Assembly: GCF_001613405.1 (NCBI RefSeq)
Contig: NZ_BDCH01000017.1
Location: 1-64,000 of the forward strand
Length of the DNA: 64,000 bases
From: Nocardia crassostreae
GTDB taxonomy: Bacteria > Actinomycetota > Actinomycetes > Mycobacteriales > Mycobacteriaceae
Reading direction: 5' to 3'
Shown: in pieces, positions 1-8,293 of the stretch
Numbering within the stretch: the first letter of the stretch is position 1
Layout: each line of letters opens with the position of its first letter
Notes under the pieces: model-generated
What the model saw: the letters and a program-made list of their open reading frames with translations, nothing else
What the model was told of the DNA's origin: nothing
Databases searched by the model: none
Program-made: the position numbers and the translations under genes

Positions 1-69
1 GTTGATACCGTTCGCGCATCCACAGTCTTGCGGCACCAGCCTTCTGCAATGCAGTTTGTCCCCGAACCG

Positions 70-103
70 TCTGTGCCCCACACCTATTGGTGCAGGGCAC
101 AGA
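70..103 (-). terminator. Hairpin downstream of the diacylglycerol kinase-like gene
   Basis: Nine-base arms TCTGTGCCC (70-78) and GGGCACAGA (95-103) pair perfectly, with a further ACC/GGT pairing inside. It lies 18 nt past the stop of the minus-strand gene ending at 122. There is no T-tract, which is common for actinobacterial terminators. Nothing else is supported between 1 and 121. Confidence 0.5.
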
Positions 104-121
104 CTTGTTGGACACAGCCGG

Positions 122-1048
122 TCACGGCACCAGGACTTCCAGGGCTCCAGCGTGTGCCTTGAAGGTTACGGGGAGCGTGCCCGCCGGGTCACCGTAGGCC
201 GTTGCAGGTGCCCCCGGGGCGGACAACGTGATCATGGCCGCACGGTACTGAGTGGTGGCCGGGTGATCGATTCGCTTTCCGGACGAGAGCGCGGGCAGCA
301 GCCGCAGCATGTCCAGACGGGACATGGCGCTGACCACAGTAAGATCCAGCAACCCGTCATCGATCACAGCGTCGGGCGTGATCAGCATGCCGCCCCCGTA
401 GGTGCGGGTGTTCCCCACCGCGACCATCACCGCAGCCTGCTCTATAACAGTCCCATCCGAGTGATCCGGCGACCCGTGCAGTTCGATCCGGTATGGAACC
501 GCCAGCCTGCCCATCAACTCGATCAGCGCCGCCACCGTGTAGCGCATAGGCCCCTTCGGCCACGTCAACCGGTTGGCCCGCAGCGTGACTCGCGCATCCA
601 GCCCGGTACCGGTCACGGTCGCAAACCACATCGGGTCCTTCGCCCCGTCGGTCTCGACCGTTCCGAGGTCGATCGTGCGGGTCTTGCCCCCGAGCACCAC
701 GTCAACCGCCGCGGCGGCGTCCTCCGGAACGCCGACCTCGCGAGCGAGGTCGTTCCCGGTGCCGCCAGGCACCAGACCCAAGGGCGTCCCGGCACCCACC
801 AGGGCTTGCAATGCCACACAGGTCAGTCCGTCGCCACCCGCGGAGACCACCGCGTCGGGACGGGCACCGGGATCAGCCAGGGCTTCCCGGAGCAGTGCTT
901 CGGTGTGCGCCGCGGAGTCACCGCGGATCTCGGTGACCTTGATACCGCGCTGCCCGAACAGCCGGGCCGCGGCCTGCCCGACCTGTTCGCCTTTGCCCTG
1001 CCCGGAGAGCGGGTCGGTCACCAGCGCGATGGAGCTAATCGTCTTCAC
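122..1048 (-). CDS. dagK: Diacylglycerol kinase family lipid kinase
   Basis: A 308-residue soluble protein of the DAGK catalytic (YegS/DgkB) superfamily, expected to phosphorylate diacylglycerol or a related lipid with ATP. The nucleotide-binding signatures are present: VSAGGDGLTC near residues 88-97 and LVPGGTGNDLAREVG near 111-125, where family members have GGDG and GGTGND. Length matches the usual ~300 residues. The start is a GTG that overlaps the stop of the upstream gene (GTGA, 1045-1048), so translation is probably coupled. Together with the flavoprotein, TetR and glpD genes this reproduces the Rv2249c-Rv2252 neighbourhood of mycobacteria, where Rv2252 is a DAG kinase. The exact lipid substrate cannot be read from sequence. 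Confidence 0.88.
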   Translation of the reverse strand: MKTISSIALVTDPLSGQGKGEQVGQAAARLFGQRGIKVTEIRGDSAAHTEALLREALADPGARPDAVVSAGGDGLTCVALQALVGAGTPLGLVPGGTGNDLAREVGVPEDAAAAVDVVLGGKTRTIDLGTVETDGAKDPMWFATVTGTGLDARVTLRANRLTWPKGPMRYTVAALIELMGRLAVPYRIELHGSPDHSDGTVIEQAAVMVAVGNTRTYGGGMLITPDAVIDDGLLDLTVVSAMSRLDMLRLLPALSSGKRIDHPATTQYRAAMITLSAPGAPATAYGDPAGTLPVTFKAHAGALEVLVP

Positions 1049-2688
1049 GGAATCAGCTTTCCCGGGTTGAGGATTCCGGTGGGGTCAACTGCCTGTTTCA
1101 CAGCGCGCAGAACCTGAACGCCGAGGTCGCCGATCTCATCGGTCATCCACGGCCTGTGGTCGGCCCCGATGGCGTGGTGATGAGTGATGGTGCCTCCCGC
1201 CGCGACAATGGCGTCACCGGCAGCGCGCTTGGCCTCGGCCCACTGCGCGAGCGGATCGTCGGCTTGCTTCGCGACGACGGTGAAGTACAGCGAGGCGCCG
1301 GTCGGATAGGTGTGCGAGATATGGCACATAACCAACGCGGGCGCACCCCCGGCGGTGAGCGAATCCACCAGCGCGCCGGTGACTTTCGCCTTCAAGTTGG
1401 CGAGATTCGACCAGCTCGTGGCGGTTTCCAGGGTTTCGCAGAGGATTCCGACGTCCAGCAGCGAGTCGCGCATATAAGGCGCCGAGAAGCGACCATGCTC
1501 CCATTCGCGGGCCGGGTTTTCGCCCAGCGCGGTGCCACCGGCGGCCGCGAGCAGCGCATTGGCTTCCGCGCTACGAGCCGCGACATGCGCTTCGGTGCCT
1601 TCGTATGTCGTGACGGCGAGGCAGCCGCCGACGCTCGCGCCGCCGATATCCCCGGCGCGCGCCATGTTGAGCCCGGTCTCGGCTTCGTCGGACATCCGCA
1701 TGACGGTGGGGGCCGCCCCGGCCTGGATCACGGTGCGCAGTGCGGCGGCGCCGGTGGCGAAGTCCGGGAACGACCAGGCTTGATACGCGGTGGTTTCCGG
1801 GATCGGATGCACGCGCACCGTGACCTCGGTAATGATGCCGAGTGTGCCTTCCGACCCGGAGAACAGCTCCCGCAGATCGGGTCCGGCAGCGGAGGCGGGC
1901 GCGCGCCCGAGGTCGAGAGTGCCGCTGGGCGTGGCGATTCGCAGTTTCTGGATCATGTCGTCGAAGCGCCCGTACCCCGCCGACGCCTGCCCCGAGGATC
2001 GGGTGGCGGCGAAGCCGCCGATAGTGGCGTATTCGAAGCTCTGTGGGAAATGGCCGAGCGAAAGACCTTGTTTACCAAGCAGTTCCTCGGCCTGCGGACC
2101 GGTCAGCCCAGCGCCGAGGGTAGCGGTGCCGCTGATGGCGTCGACGTCGGTGACCCCGTCCAAGCGGCGCAGGTCCAAGGCGATGACGGTGTCGAAAGCG
2201 CCTCGCGCCGGATCCAATCCGCCGACGACGCTGGTGCCGCCGCCGAACGGCACGACGGCGATTCCCGTGGCCGCGCAGTAGTCCAGCAGCGCAAGCACTT
2301 CGGCGTGATCGCCGGGGAACACGACGGCATCGGGGGCGTCCTGCGGCCCATCGGCGCGGCGGCGCAATAGATCCGGGGTGCTCTTACCGCCCGCATGCTG
2401 CAGCCGATCGCGGTGGCCGACCGACACGTTCTCCGTGCCGACCACCGCGACGAGCCCGGCGTGCTTTTCCGGCGTGAGCGCCGAATCACGCAGCGGCACG
2501 TCGCCCTCATCGCGACGGGTCACCGGGTCACCGGACACTCCGAATACCTGCGCGAGCAGTCCCCGAATCTGCTCGGACAGCGGTTTGTGTCCGGACGGGG
2601 AGCCCCAGGCGTCCCACACCATACTCGGGCGCGATTGCGCCACGCCCGGGTTTTCCGTCGAAGCGGACGATGCTCGCGTGTCGACCAT
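1045..2688 (-). CDS. FAD-binding oxidase/transferase, alkylglycerone-phosphate synthase-like
   Basis: A 547-residue vanillyl-alcohol-oxidase-fold flavoprotein. The FAD-binding PCMH motif PFGGGTSVVGG sits near residues 146-156, and ATRSSGQASAGYGRFDDM is the signature of the AGPS-like subgroup; the C-terminus HHHAIGADHRPW is the His-rich active-site stretch followed by a PTGILNPGKL ending typical of the family. AGPS in eukaryotes swaps an acyl for an alkyl chain on DHAP; the bacterial role is uncertain, but pairing with a lipid kinase and glycerol-3-phosphate dehydrogenase suggests glycerolipid or ether-lipid metabolism. It is divergent from the TetR gene, and a 15-bp palindrome lies 12 nt before the start. 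It overlaps the downstream kinase gene by 4 nt. Confidence 0.88.
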   Translation of the reverse strand: MVDTRASSASTENPGVAQSRPSMVWDAWGSPSGHKPLSEQIRGLLAQVFGVSGDPVTRRDEGDVPLRDSALTPEKHAGLVAVVGTENVSVGHRDRLQHAGGKSTPDLLRRRADGPQDAPDAVVFPGDHAEVLALLDYCAATGIAVVPFGGGTSVVGGLDPARGAFDTVIALDLRRLDGVTDVDAISGTATLGAGLTGPQAEELLGKQGLSLGHFPQSFEYATIGGFAATRSSGQASAGYGRFDDMIQKLRIATPSGTLDLGRAPASAAGPDLRELFSGSEGTLGIITEVTVRVHPIPETTAYQAWSFPDFATGAAALRTVIQAGAAPTVMRMSDEAETGLNMARAGDIGGASVGGCLAVTTYEGTEAHVAARSAEANALLAAAGGTALGENPAREWEHGRFSAPYMRDSLLDVGILCETLETATSWSNLANLKAKVTGALVDSLTAGGAPALVMCHISHTYPTGASLYFTVVAKQADDPLAQWAEAKRAAGDAIVAAGGTITHHHAIGADHRPWMTDEIGDLGVQVLRAVKQAVDPTGILNPGKLIP

Positions 2689-2699
2689 GCGTTACAGTC

Positions 2700-2714
2700 T
2701 GACATAGAATGTCA
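2700..2714. promoter_or_regulatory. Palindromic operator candidate for the divergent TetR regulator
   Basis: TGACAT-AGA-ATGTCA is a perfect 6-bp inverted repeat with a 3-nt centre. It sits between the minus-strand flavoprotein start (2688) and the plus-strand TetR start (2770), the classic position for autoregulation and control of a divergent target. The minus-strand reading also contains TTGACA overlapping the repeat, so a bound dimer could block a promoter. Confidence 0.6.
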
Positions 2715-2769
2715 AGCAGTAACGAAACCCGACCCGAAAAGACCCTCTAGCCTCTCCATGGTGGCATCC

Positions 2770-3351
2770 ATGACATCGACCGAACCGTCCTCCGCCGTCG
2801 ATCGAGCGATCCTCGACGCGGCCCGGGCCTGCGTGGCCGAATTCGGCGTCCGGCGCACCACCCTCACCGAGGTGGCCAAGCGCGCGGGTGTCAGCCGCCC
2901 GACCGTATACCGGCGCTGGCCGGATACCGGATCGCTGGTGGCGGACTTGCTGGTGCGGGAGCTGCGCGAGATCATCGCGGCGGCAGTGCCTTCCGGCGGC
3001 GCCGCGCGCGACCGGCTGGTGGCGGCGATTGTCGGCGGCGGCGCGCTGATCCGGCGGAACCCATTGTTCGCCAAGATCTTCCGCACCGACGCCGAGGTGA
3101 TGCTGACCTATGTGTTCGAACGGCTGGGCCGCAATCAGCGGGCGCTGATCGGACTGTTCGCCGACGGTATTCGAGAAGGCCAGGGCGACGGGTCGATTCG
3201 CGACGGGGATCCCGAGCGGATGGCCACCATGCTGCTGCTCATCGCGCAGTCGGCGGTGCAGTCGGCGGGGACCGTCGCGGCACTGCTCGACTCCGAACAT
3301 CTCGATATCGAGCTCAGCCACGCGATCGACGGCTATCTGGCGCCCCGCTGA
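2770..3351 (+). CDS. TetR/AcrR family transcriptional regulator
   Basis: About 193 residues. The N-terminal HTH is clear: ILDAARACVAEFGVRRTT, then LTEVAKRAGVSRPTVYRRW as the recognition helix region. The C-terminal half is a ligand/dimer domain with no identifiable ligand. ATGs occur at 2758 and 2770; 2770 is preferred because GGTGG lies 5 nt upstream, whereas nothing Shine-Dalgarno-like precedes 2758. It lies head-to-head with the AGPS-like/DAG-kinase operon and 38 nt before glpD, so it probably controls both sides through the palindrome at 2700-2714. Same placement as the TetR gene Rv2250c in mycobacteria. Confidence 0.88.
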   Translation: MTSTEPSSAVDRAILDAARACVAEFGVRRTTLTEVAKRAGVSRPTVYRRWPDTGSLVADLLVRELREIIAAAVPSGGAARDRLVAAIVGGGALIRRNPLFAKIFRTDAEVMLTYVFERLGRNQRALIGLFADGIREGQGDGSIRDGDPERMATMLLLIAQSAVQSAGTVAALLDSEHLDIELSHAIDGYLAPR

Positions 3352-3389
3352 CCTCTCCCTCCACCTGTACCGCATCGAAAGGCCCCGCT

Positions 3390-4934
3390 ATGACCGGTAA
3401 TTCGGCCCAGCCCAGTTCGGCGCTCAATGCCGCCCGGCGGCAGCGTGAGCTGCTGGCGCTCGGCGACGGCGGGACCATCGACCTGCTGGTCATCGGCGGC
3501 GGCATCACCAGTGTCGGTGTGGCCCTGGACGCCGCGGCGCGCGGGCTGCGGACCGTGCTGGTGGAGAAGCGGGATCTGGCGTTCGGGACCAGCCGCTGGA
3601 GTTCCAAGCTGGTGCACGGCGGGCTGCGGTATCTGGCCAGTGGCGGCGTGGGTATCGCGCACGAGAGCACGGTCGAGCGCGACATCCTGCTCACCCGCAC
3701 CGCACCGCATCTGACCCGCGCGCTGCCGCAGGTGGTGCCGCTGCTGCCGAATATCGGGGCGGCGCAGAAGGCCTTGGTGCGCATCGGGTTCGCGGCCGGT
3801 GACGTGCTGCACCGCACGGCCGGGACCTCGGCGGCGGTGCTGCCGCGGTCGCGGCGGGTGGCGGCGGCCGAGGCCTTGCGGTTCGCGCCCACGGTGAAGC
3901 GAGCCGGGCTGCGCGGCGGGCTGATCGCGTGGGACGGGCAGTTGGTGGACGACGCGCGGCTCGTGGTGGCCATCGCACGCACGGCGGCCTTGGAAGGGGC
4001 GTCCGTTCTCACCCGGGTCGAGGCCACCGATGTCACCGGGACGTCGGCCACGCTGACGGATCGGATGACCGGTGAGACCCTCACCGTCACCGCTCGCTGT
4101 GTGGTCAATGCCACCGGCGTGTGGGCCGATCAGGTCGACCCCAGCATCGAACTGCGCCCTTCGCGCGGCACCCACCTGATGTTCGACGCCGCCGCGTTCG
4201 GCGGGCTGACAGCCTCGCTGACCGTGCCGATTCCGGGCAGCACCAGCCGTTTCGTCTTCGCCTTCCCCGCCGCGCACAATCGCGTCTACCTGGGCCTGAC
4301 CGATGAGGAAGCCCCCGGCCCGGTGCCGGACGTGCCGCACGCCACCGAATCCGAAATCGATTTCCTGCTCGACACCGTCAATACGGTGCTCCGGGAACCC
4401 CTGACCCGCAAGGATATTCGCGGCACCTTCGCGGGCCTGCGCCCGCTGCTGCGCACCGGCGGCGACAGCACCGCCGACATCTCCCGCGAGCACGCCATCC
4501 TCACCTCCCCCACCGGCGTGATCACCGTCGTGGGCGGCAAGCTCACCACCTACCGCAAGATGGCCGAAGACGCCGTGGACGCCGCCGTCGCCCACGCCGC
4601 ACTTCCTGCCGCGCCGTGCCGCACCCGCGACCTCCCGCTCATCGGCGCGGTCACCGGCGCCTTCCGCGACGGCATCGCCGCACCCACCCGACTGGTGGAG
4701 CGCTACGGCAGCGAGGCCGCCACCATCCTCGAACTCACCCGCCAGCATCCGTTCATGGCCGCCCCCGTGGCCCCGGGCATCGATGTGATCGGCGCCGAAT
4801 TCGCCTTCGCCACAACCCACGAGGGCGCCCTGGACAGCGACGACATCCTCGATCGCCGCACCCGCATCGGCCTGGTCGCCGCCGACCGCGAAGCCGCCGC
4901 CCCGGCCGCCGAAGCCGCTTTCGACCGGGCCTGA
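3390..4934 (+). CDS. glpD: Glycerol-3-phosphate dehydrogenase (FAD-dependent)
   Basis: A 514-residue GlpD/DAO-family enzyme that oxidises sn-glycerol-3-phosphate to DHAP and passes electrons to the membrane quinone pool. The N-terminal Rossmann motif LLVIGGGITSVGVALDAAAR (residues ~32-51) binds FAD, followed by LVEKRDLAFGTSRWSSKLVHGG, the conserved GlpD block. The C-terminal region contains LRPLLRTGG and GGKLTTYRKMAEDAVD, also diagnostic. Length is slightly below the usual 520-580, with a short C-terminal cap. Starts at ATG 3390, just after the TetR gene, probably in the same transcript. Supplies DHAP/G3P balance next to the lipid enzymes on the other strand. Confidence 0.93.
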   Translation: MTGNSAQPSSALNAARRQRELLALGDGGTIDLLVIGGGITSVGVALDAAARGLRTVLVEKRDLAFGTSRWSSKLVHGGLRYLASGGVGIAHESTVERDILLTRTAPHLTRALPQVVPLLPNIGAAQKALVRIGFAAGDVLHRTAGTSAAVLPRSRRVAAAEALRFAPTVKRAGLRGGLIAWDGQLVDDARLVVAIARTAALEGASVLTRVEATDVTGTSATLTDRMTGETLTVTARCVVNATGVWADQVDPSIELRPSRGTHLMFDAAAFGGLTASLTVPIPGSTSRFVFAFPAAHNRVYLGLTDEEAPGPVPDVPHATESEIDFLLDTVNTVLREPLTRKDIRGTFAGLRPLLRTGGDSTADISREHAILTSPTGVITVVGGKLTTYRKMAEDAVDAAVAHAALPAAPCRTRDLPLIGAVTGAFRDGIAAPTRLVERYGSEAATILELTRQHPFMAAPVAPGIDVIGAEFAFATTHEGALDSDDILDRRTRIGLVAADREAAAPAAEAAFDRA

Positions 4935-4952
4935 CTTCATCGGTCGCGGGGA

Positions 4953-5390
4953 TCAGCCGCCGAAGACGTTGCAGCCGGAGCCCGCGTTGAGGCCCTGGGC
5001 TACGTGGATGTCGACATAGGGGAAGACGTCCTCGCCGGGGCCGCTGTGCTGGACGGCTTGGAGGCGGTGGGCGCCCTGGTATTGGGGAGTCCATTTCACT
5101 TCGGCGAGGCGGCCGGAGGGGCGGGCCCAGGCGAAGGGGACTCCATTGTCGTAGAAGACGACCGGGGTGGTCGGGTCGTCGACGTAGCCGTTCACCATGT
5201 AGGTGCAGCTGGTGCCGTAGTTGGTGGCGGATCCGAAGCTTATGCCCGGATCCACGCCCACCTGGGTGGCCGTCGCACCGGCGGGTGCGCACAGCAGGGT
5301 GATGGCGGAGGCGGCGAGCGTCGCGGCCGCGAAGGTCGAGAGCACGCCGCGGGGAGTGGCGGCGCGCCGGTTCCTGTCGATCGTGCCCAT
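4953..5390 (-). CDS. Secreted hypothetical protein
   Basis: A 145-residue protein with a signal peptide: basic start (MGTIDRNRRAATPRG), hydrophobic stretch and an AGATA-type cleavage region. The mature part is about 110 residues, rich in Gly, Tyr and Pro, with two cysteines that could form a disulfide (GTSCTYMVNG and GSGCNVFGG at the extreme C-terminus). It looks like a small beta-rich extracellular domain. An ATG at 5405 is also in frame, but GAGGA lies 8 nt before the ATG at 5390, which fixes the start there. It is convergent with glpD, 18 nt apart. I do not recognise the family. Confidence 0.72.
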   Translation of the reverse strand: MGTIDRNRRAATPRGVLSTFAAATLAASAITLLCAPAGATATQVGVDPGISFGSATNYGTSCTYMVNGYVDDPTTPVVFYDNGVPFAWARPSGRLAEVKWTPQYQGAHRLQAVQHSGPGEDVFPYVDIHVAQGLNAGSGCNVFGG

Positions 5391-5730
5391 GGGTTGAGTC
5401 CTCATCGCGGTGCCGGAGCCGGGTGCTCCGGCACGATCACTCGATCCTCGCGTCCGAGTCGCCGCCGCGCGGCATATTGGTCAAGTTGGCGAAACGTGTC
5501 GCACCGAACGGCCCGCGCGCTCGCCGCGTATGTCCTGGATAGCGCACCGGCAGCGGCGCCGGATGCGGTCCGAGCACGACCGGGGCATATTCGATGGGGT
5601 GAGCGGATTCCCGCCACCGCGGCGGGCGGCCCGGTGGATACCGGTCACGTTGTTCGACAGCCGCTGCCGGGGCGGGTTGTGGGACTTATGCTGACTGCGA
5701 TGTTGTGAGCGCCCGGCTGAGGAGGCGCGG
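5391..5730. other. Divergent intergenic region, 340 bp
   Basis: Lies between the secreted-protein gene (minus) and the FHA gene (plus). Open frames here lack ribosome sites and plausible composition, so I call none. It must hold both promoters; I cannot place them with confidence. The strong ribosome site of the FHA gene (GAGGAGG) is at its right edge. Confidence 0.5.
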
Positions 5731-8223
5731 ATGGGGCGGATTTCAACCACGGTGGGATTGGCGCGCGGCGACGGTCTGGTCGCGCGCTTCGGCAATGTGG
5801 TGATCTTCCTGGCGGGTGAAAGTCCTTCCACCGAAAGGGTTCTCGGCGCGGCGGAGACGGCGTCCAGCGCGGGCGACCCGGGCGTGGCCATTGCCCAGCG
5901 CCTGGCCGCGGCGGTCTTCAGCAGCGGTTCCGCGCACCCGCCTGCCTTCGGCGTGGTGGCGCCCACCTCCGGCGGCATTCTGGTGCTGCTGCGCGGCCCG
6001 GTCCGCGCCATTGTCGACGGCCCGGAGGGCACCCGCCAGCTATCCGGCGTCCGCGCCATGACCTGGGCGGACGAGATCCTGCGAGATCCGGTGCGCCGCC
6101 TGACGATTGCCGCCGACACCCGCGCGACCACCGAAATCCCGCACACCGACCTACGCGCCGGTGTGGCCGCCGCCGGCGGTTTCATCCTGCACGCCCCGCC
6201 CACCGGCGTCACCGTCCACTCCCGCACCACCAGCAGCTCCATCCCCAAACCCGTTCCCCCACCAACAGATCCGGCCGTCCCCACCCCCGACATGACCCGC
6301 CGCGCCCCCATCCCCACCCCCTCCCACACCCGCTTCACCCCACCCACCTCGGAAACCCCACCCCCCGAACCCGCCGTCACCCGCCCCGAATCCCGCCTCC
6401 CCGACCCACCCGAATCCCCCTCGGGCCCACAACCATCCCCCCACCCGCAACCCCACTCGACACCCCCTGCCCGCCCCCAAACCCGCCCGACCGGTCCGAA
6501 CGCACCCCCCACCCCCTCCACCGCACAAGCCGAAACCCAGACCACAGCCGCCGACGCCCAACCCGTCGAGCCCAGCCGCCCACAGACACCGGCAACCGGA
6601 TGGCCTCCCACCCGCCCAGAATCCCCCGCGCCCGGATCGACACCGGGCAGACCGGCAACCTCCACCCCTGGATCAGCACCCGCTCGCGCCGAAAACCCAT
6701 CAGCCGCATGGCAACCCGCGCGCCCGGAAACACCGGCGGGCAGACCAGGACCCGCTCGCTTCGAAACCCCAGCGGCCGGACGGCAAGCCGCGCGTTCGGA
6801 AACGCCCGCGAGTGGGTCGGGACCCATCCTTTCCAAGGGGGCGGCAGCCGGAACGGCGGAGGCGGGCTCGGAGGGGCGCTCGGCAGGTTCGGCGGCGGGG
6901 CGCGGCGGACCCGCTGCGGCGCCGGTGGAGACGCAGGCAATGGCTGCGGCCGATGCCGAGGCTTTCGAGTCCGCGGCGGGCGGGCACGCCGAGGACCTGG
7001 CGGCATCGGCCGGGGCCGTTCGCCCGCGCGATCCGCAGTCCGAGGTGCCGACCGTGACCCGGACTCCGCGACCGCAGACGCCGGATACGCCGGAACCGGC
7101 ATCGGATCCGCAGGCGCTCATTCCGACCGTCGATCGGCCGGTGCCGTCAGCGCAGGCGTGGTCCGGGCCGGTCTTGTCCGATCCTCCGCCGTATCCGTCA
7201 CCCGGTAAGAAAGCGGGGAAGCCGCCGCGGGAGGCCACCACGGAGACGCGCATGCCAGGCCATCCGGCGAGCCAGCCGGACACCGGTGCTCCACAGCGCC
7301 GAAGCGGGTCCTCCGCAGGCGATTCCGGATCTCCCGCCGATCCGGCGAACGACCCACTCGGTGTGCGGAAGACCATTCCGGCGGCGGGGCGCGGCTCCAC
7401 GCCGCCTCGCGGTCTCGACGAGACGCGGGTCAGTGGGTCGCCAGACGTGCCGCGCACCGGCTCGGGCTCGGGCTCGGGCTCGGGCGAGAGTTCTCCGGAT
7501 ACGGCACTGATGAACCAGGAGACGCTCAAGGACACGCCTCGAGGGGAGGGCGCCGCCGGTGGCGGTGCGGCCGGGGCGGACGAGGCGACACGCAAGGCCG
7601 GTGCGCCGAGTCAGGGTGGCGGTGCCGCCGGTGCGGAACGGGCGGGCGGCCGGGCCGCGCGCACGTCGGCGCCGGAACCGGATGCGCCGCAATCGTTCGG
7701 CTGGAAACCCGCGAAATCCACACCGGGCGAGGCCGGTTCCCCCGCTGGGCAGGATCGCCCGGACCCGGATGCGCAACCGCCGACGGCCGCCTTCGACGCG
7801 GAGGCGGCGGCCTTCGAGGATGTGGCGTCCGGCCCACAGCGGGCGGCCGGTCCTGCGGCGCAACCGGTTACGGGAGCGCTGACCACGTCGGACGGGTCGG
7901 TGTACCCATTGGATCGGCCGTATGTGGTCGGCCGCGATCCCATGATCGACGATGCCGTCCGGCGAGCAATGGCGGCGCCCATCGTGATTCCGCGCAACCG
8001 TCATGTCTCGCGGGTGCATGCCTACGTCTACGTCGAAGGCGGCACGGTCTTCGTCCGCGACGCGGCAACCCCCGGCGGAACGTTCGTCGCGGCGCCCGGC
8101 GCCGCCGACTGGATCCGCGTGGGCCAGCGCCCGATCGAACTGAAACCCGGCTGGAGCGTCCGCATAGGCCAGCGCATCCTCACCTACCGGGCAGACCCCG
8201 GCCGCCGCTATCTGGACGGCTGA
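5731..8223 (+). CDS. FHA domain protein with long disordered Pro/Ala-rich linker
   Basis: An 830-residue protein in three parts. Residues 1-155 form a globular N-terminal domain of unknown family. About 155-715 is low-complexity, rich in Pro, Thr, Ala, Gly and Glu, with a short SGSGSGSGSGE run. About 720-830 is a forkhead-associated domain: YVVGRD, then NRHVSRVHAYVYVEGG (family SRxH), then GGTFV where many FHAs have NGTFV. FHA domains bind phosphothreonine peptides. It is convergent with the Ser/Thr kinase operon (stops 70 nt apart, palindrome between). I infer it reads marks made by that kinase; its linker offers many Thr targets. GAGGAGG upstream supports the ATG. No transmembrane segment is seen, so it is probably cytoplasmic. 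Confidence 0.82.
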   Translation: MGRISTTVGLARGDGLVARFGNVVIFLAGESPSTERVLGAAETASSAGDPGVAIAQRLAAAVFSSGSAHPPAFGVVAPTSGGILVLLRGPVRAIVDGPEGTRQLSGVRAMTWADEILRDPVRRLTIAADTRATTEIPHTDLRAGVAAAGGFILHAPPTGVTVHSRTTSSSIPKPVPPPTDPAVPTPDMTRRAPIPTPSHTRFTPPTSETPPPEPAVTRPESRLPDPPESPSGPQPSPHPQPHSTPPARPQTRPTGPNAPPTPSTAQAETQTTAADAQPVEPSRPQTPATGWPPTRPESPAPGSTPGRPATSTPGSAPARAENPSAAWQPARPETPAGRPGPARFETPAAGRQAARSETPASGSGPILSKGAAAGTAEAGSEGRSAGSAAGRGGPAAAPVETQAMAAADAEAFESAAGGHAEDLAASAGAVRPRDPQSEVPTVTRTPRPQTPDTPEPASDPQALIPTVDRPVPSAQAWSGPVLSDPPPYPSPGKKAGKPPREATTETRMPGHPASQPDTGAPQRRSGSSAGDSGSPADPANDPLGVRKTIPAAGRGSTPPRGLDETRVSGSPDVPRTGSGSGSGSGESSPDTALMNQETLKDTPRGEGAAGGGAAGADEATRKAGAPSQGGGAAGAERAGGRAARTSAPEPDAPQSFGWKPAKSTPGEAGSPAGQDRPDPDAQPPTAAFDAEAAAFEDVASGPQRAAGPAAQPVTGALTTSDGSVYPLDRPYVVGRDPMIDDAVRRAMAAPIVIPRNRHVSRVHAYVYVEGGTVFVRDAATPGGTFVAAPGAADWIRVGQRPIELKPGWSVRIGQRILTYRADPGRRYLDG

Positions 8224-8225
8224 TC

Positions 8226-8278
8226 ACCGGGAACTGGTGGCAGCATTTCGCGAGTAGCGGCCGCCACCAGTTCCCGGT
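8226..8278. repeat. Dispersed palindromic element, copy 1
   Basis: Arms ACCGGGAACTGGTGGC (8226-8241) and GCCACCAGTTCCCGGT (8263-8278) are perfect complements around a 21-nt spacer. It begins 3 nt after the FHA gene's stop and ends 15 nt before the convergent kinase gene's stop. The same arms and spacer length recur at 16778-16830 and 63549-63601. It could act as a bidirectional terminator, but the sequence conservation exceeds what termination needs. Confidence 0.85.
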
Positions 8279-8293
8279 CGAGGATGTTTCGGA

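Noticed and set aside
5402..5617. A 71-codon minus-strand ORF upstream of the secreted-protein gene
   Set aside because: Arg/Ala-rich, no ribosome site, no motif; treated as intergenic.
7462..7490. GGCTCG hexamer run as a separate repeat element
   Set aside because: It is a short SGSGSG linker within the disordered region of the FHA protein and needs no further explanation.
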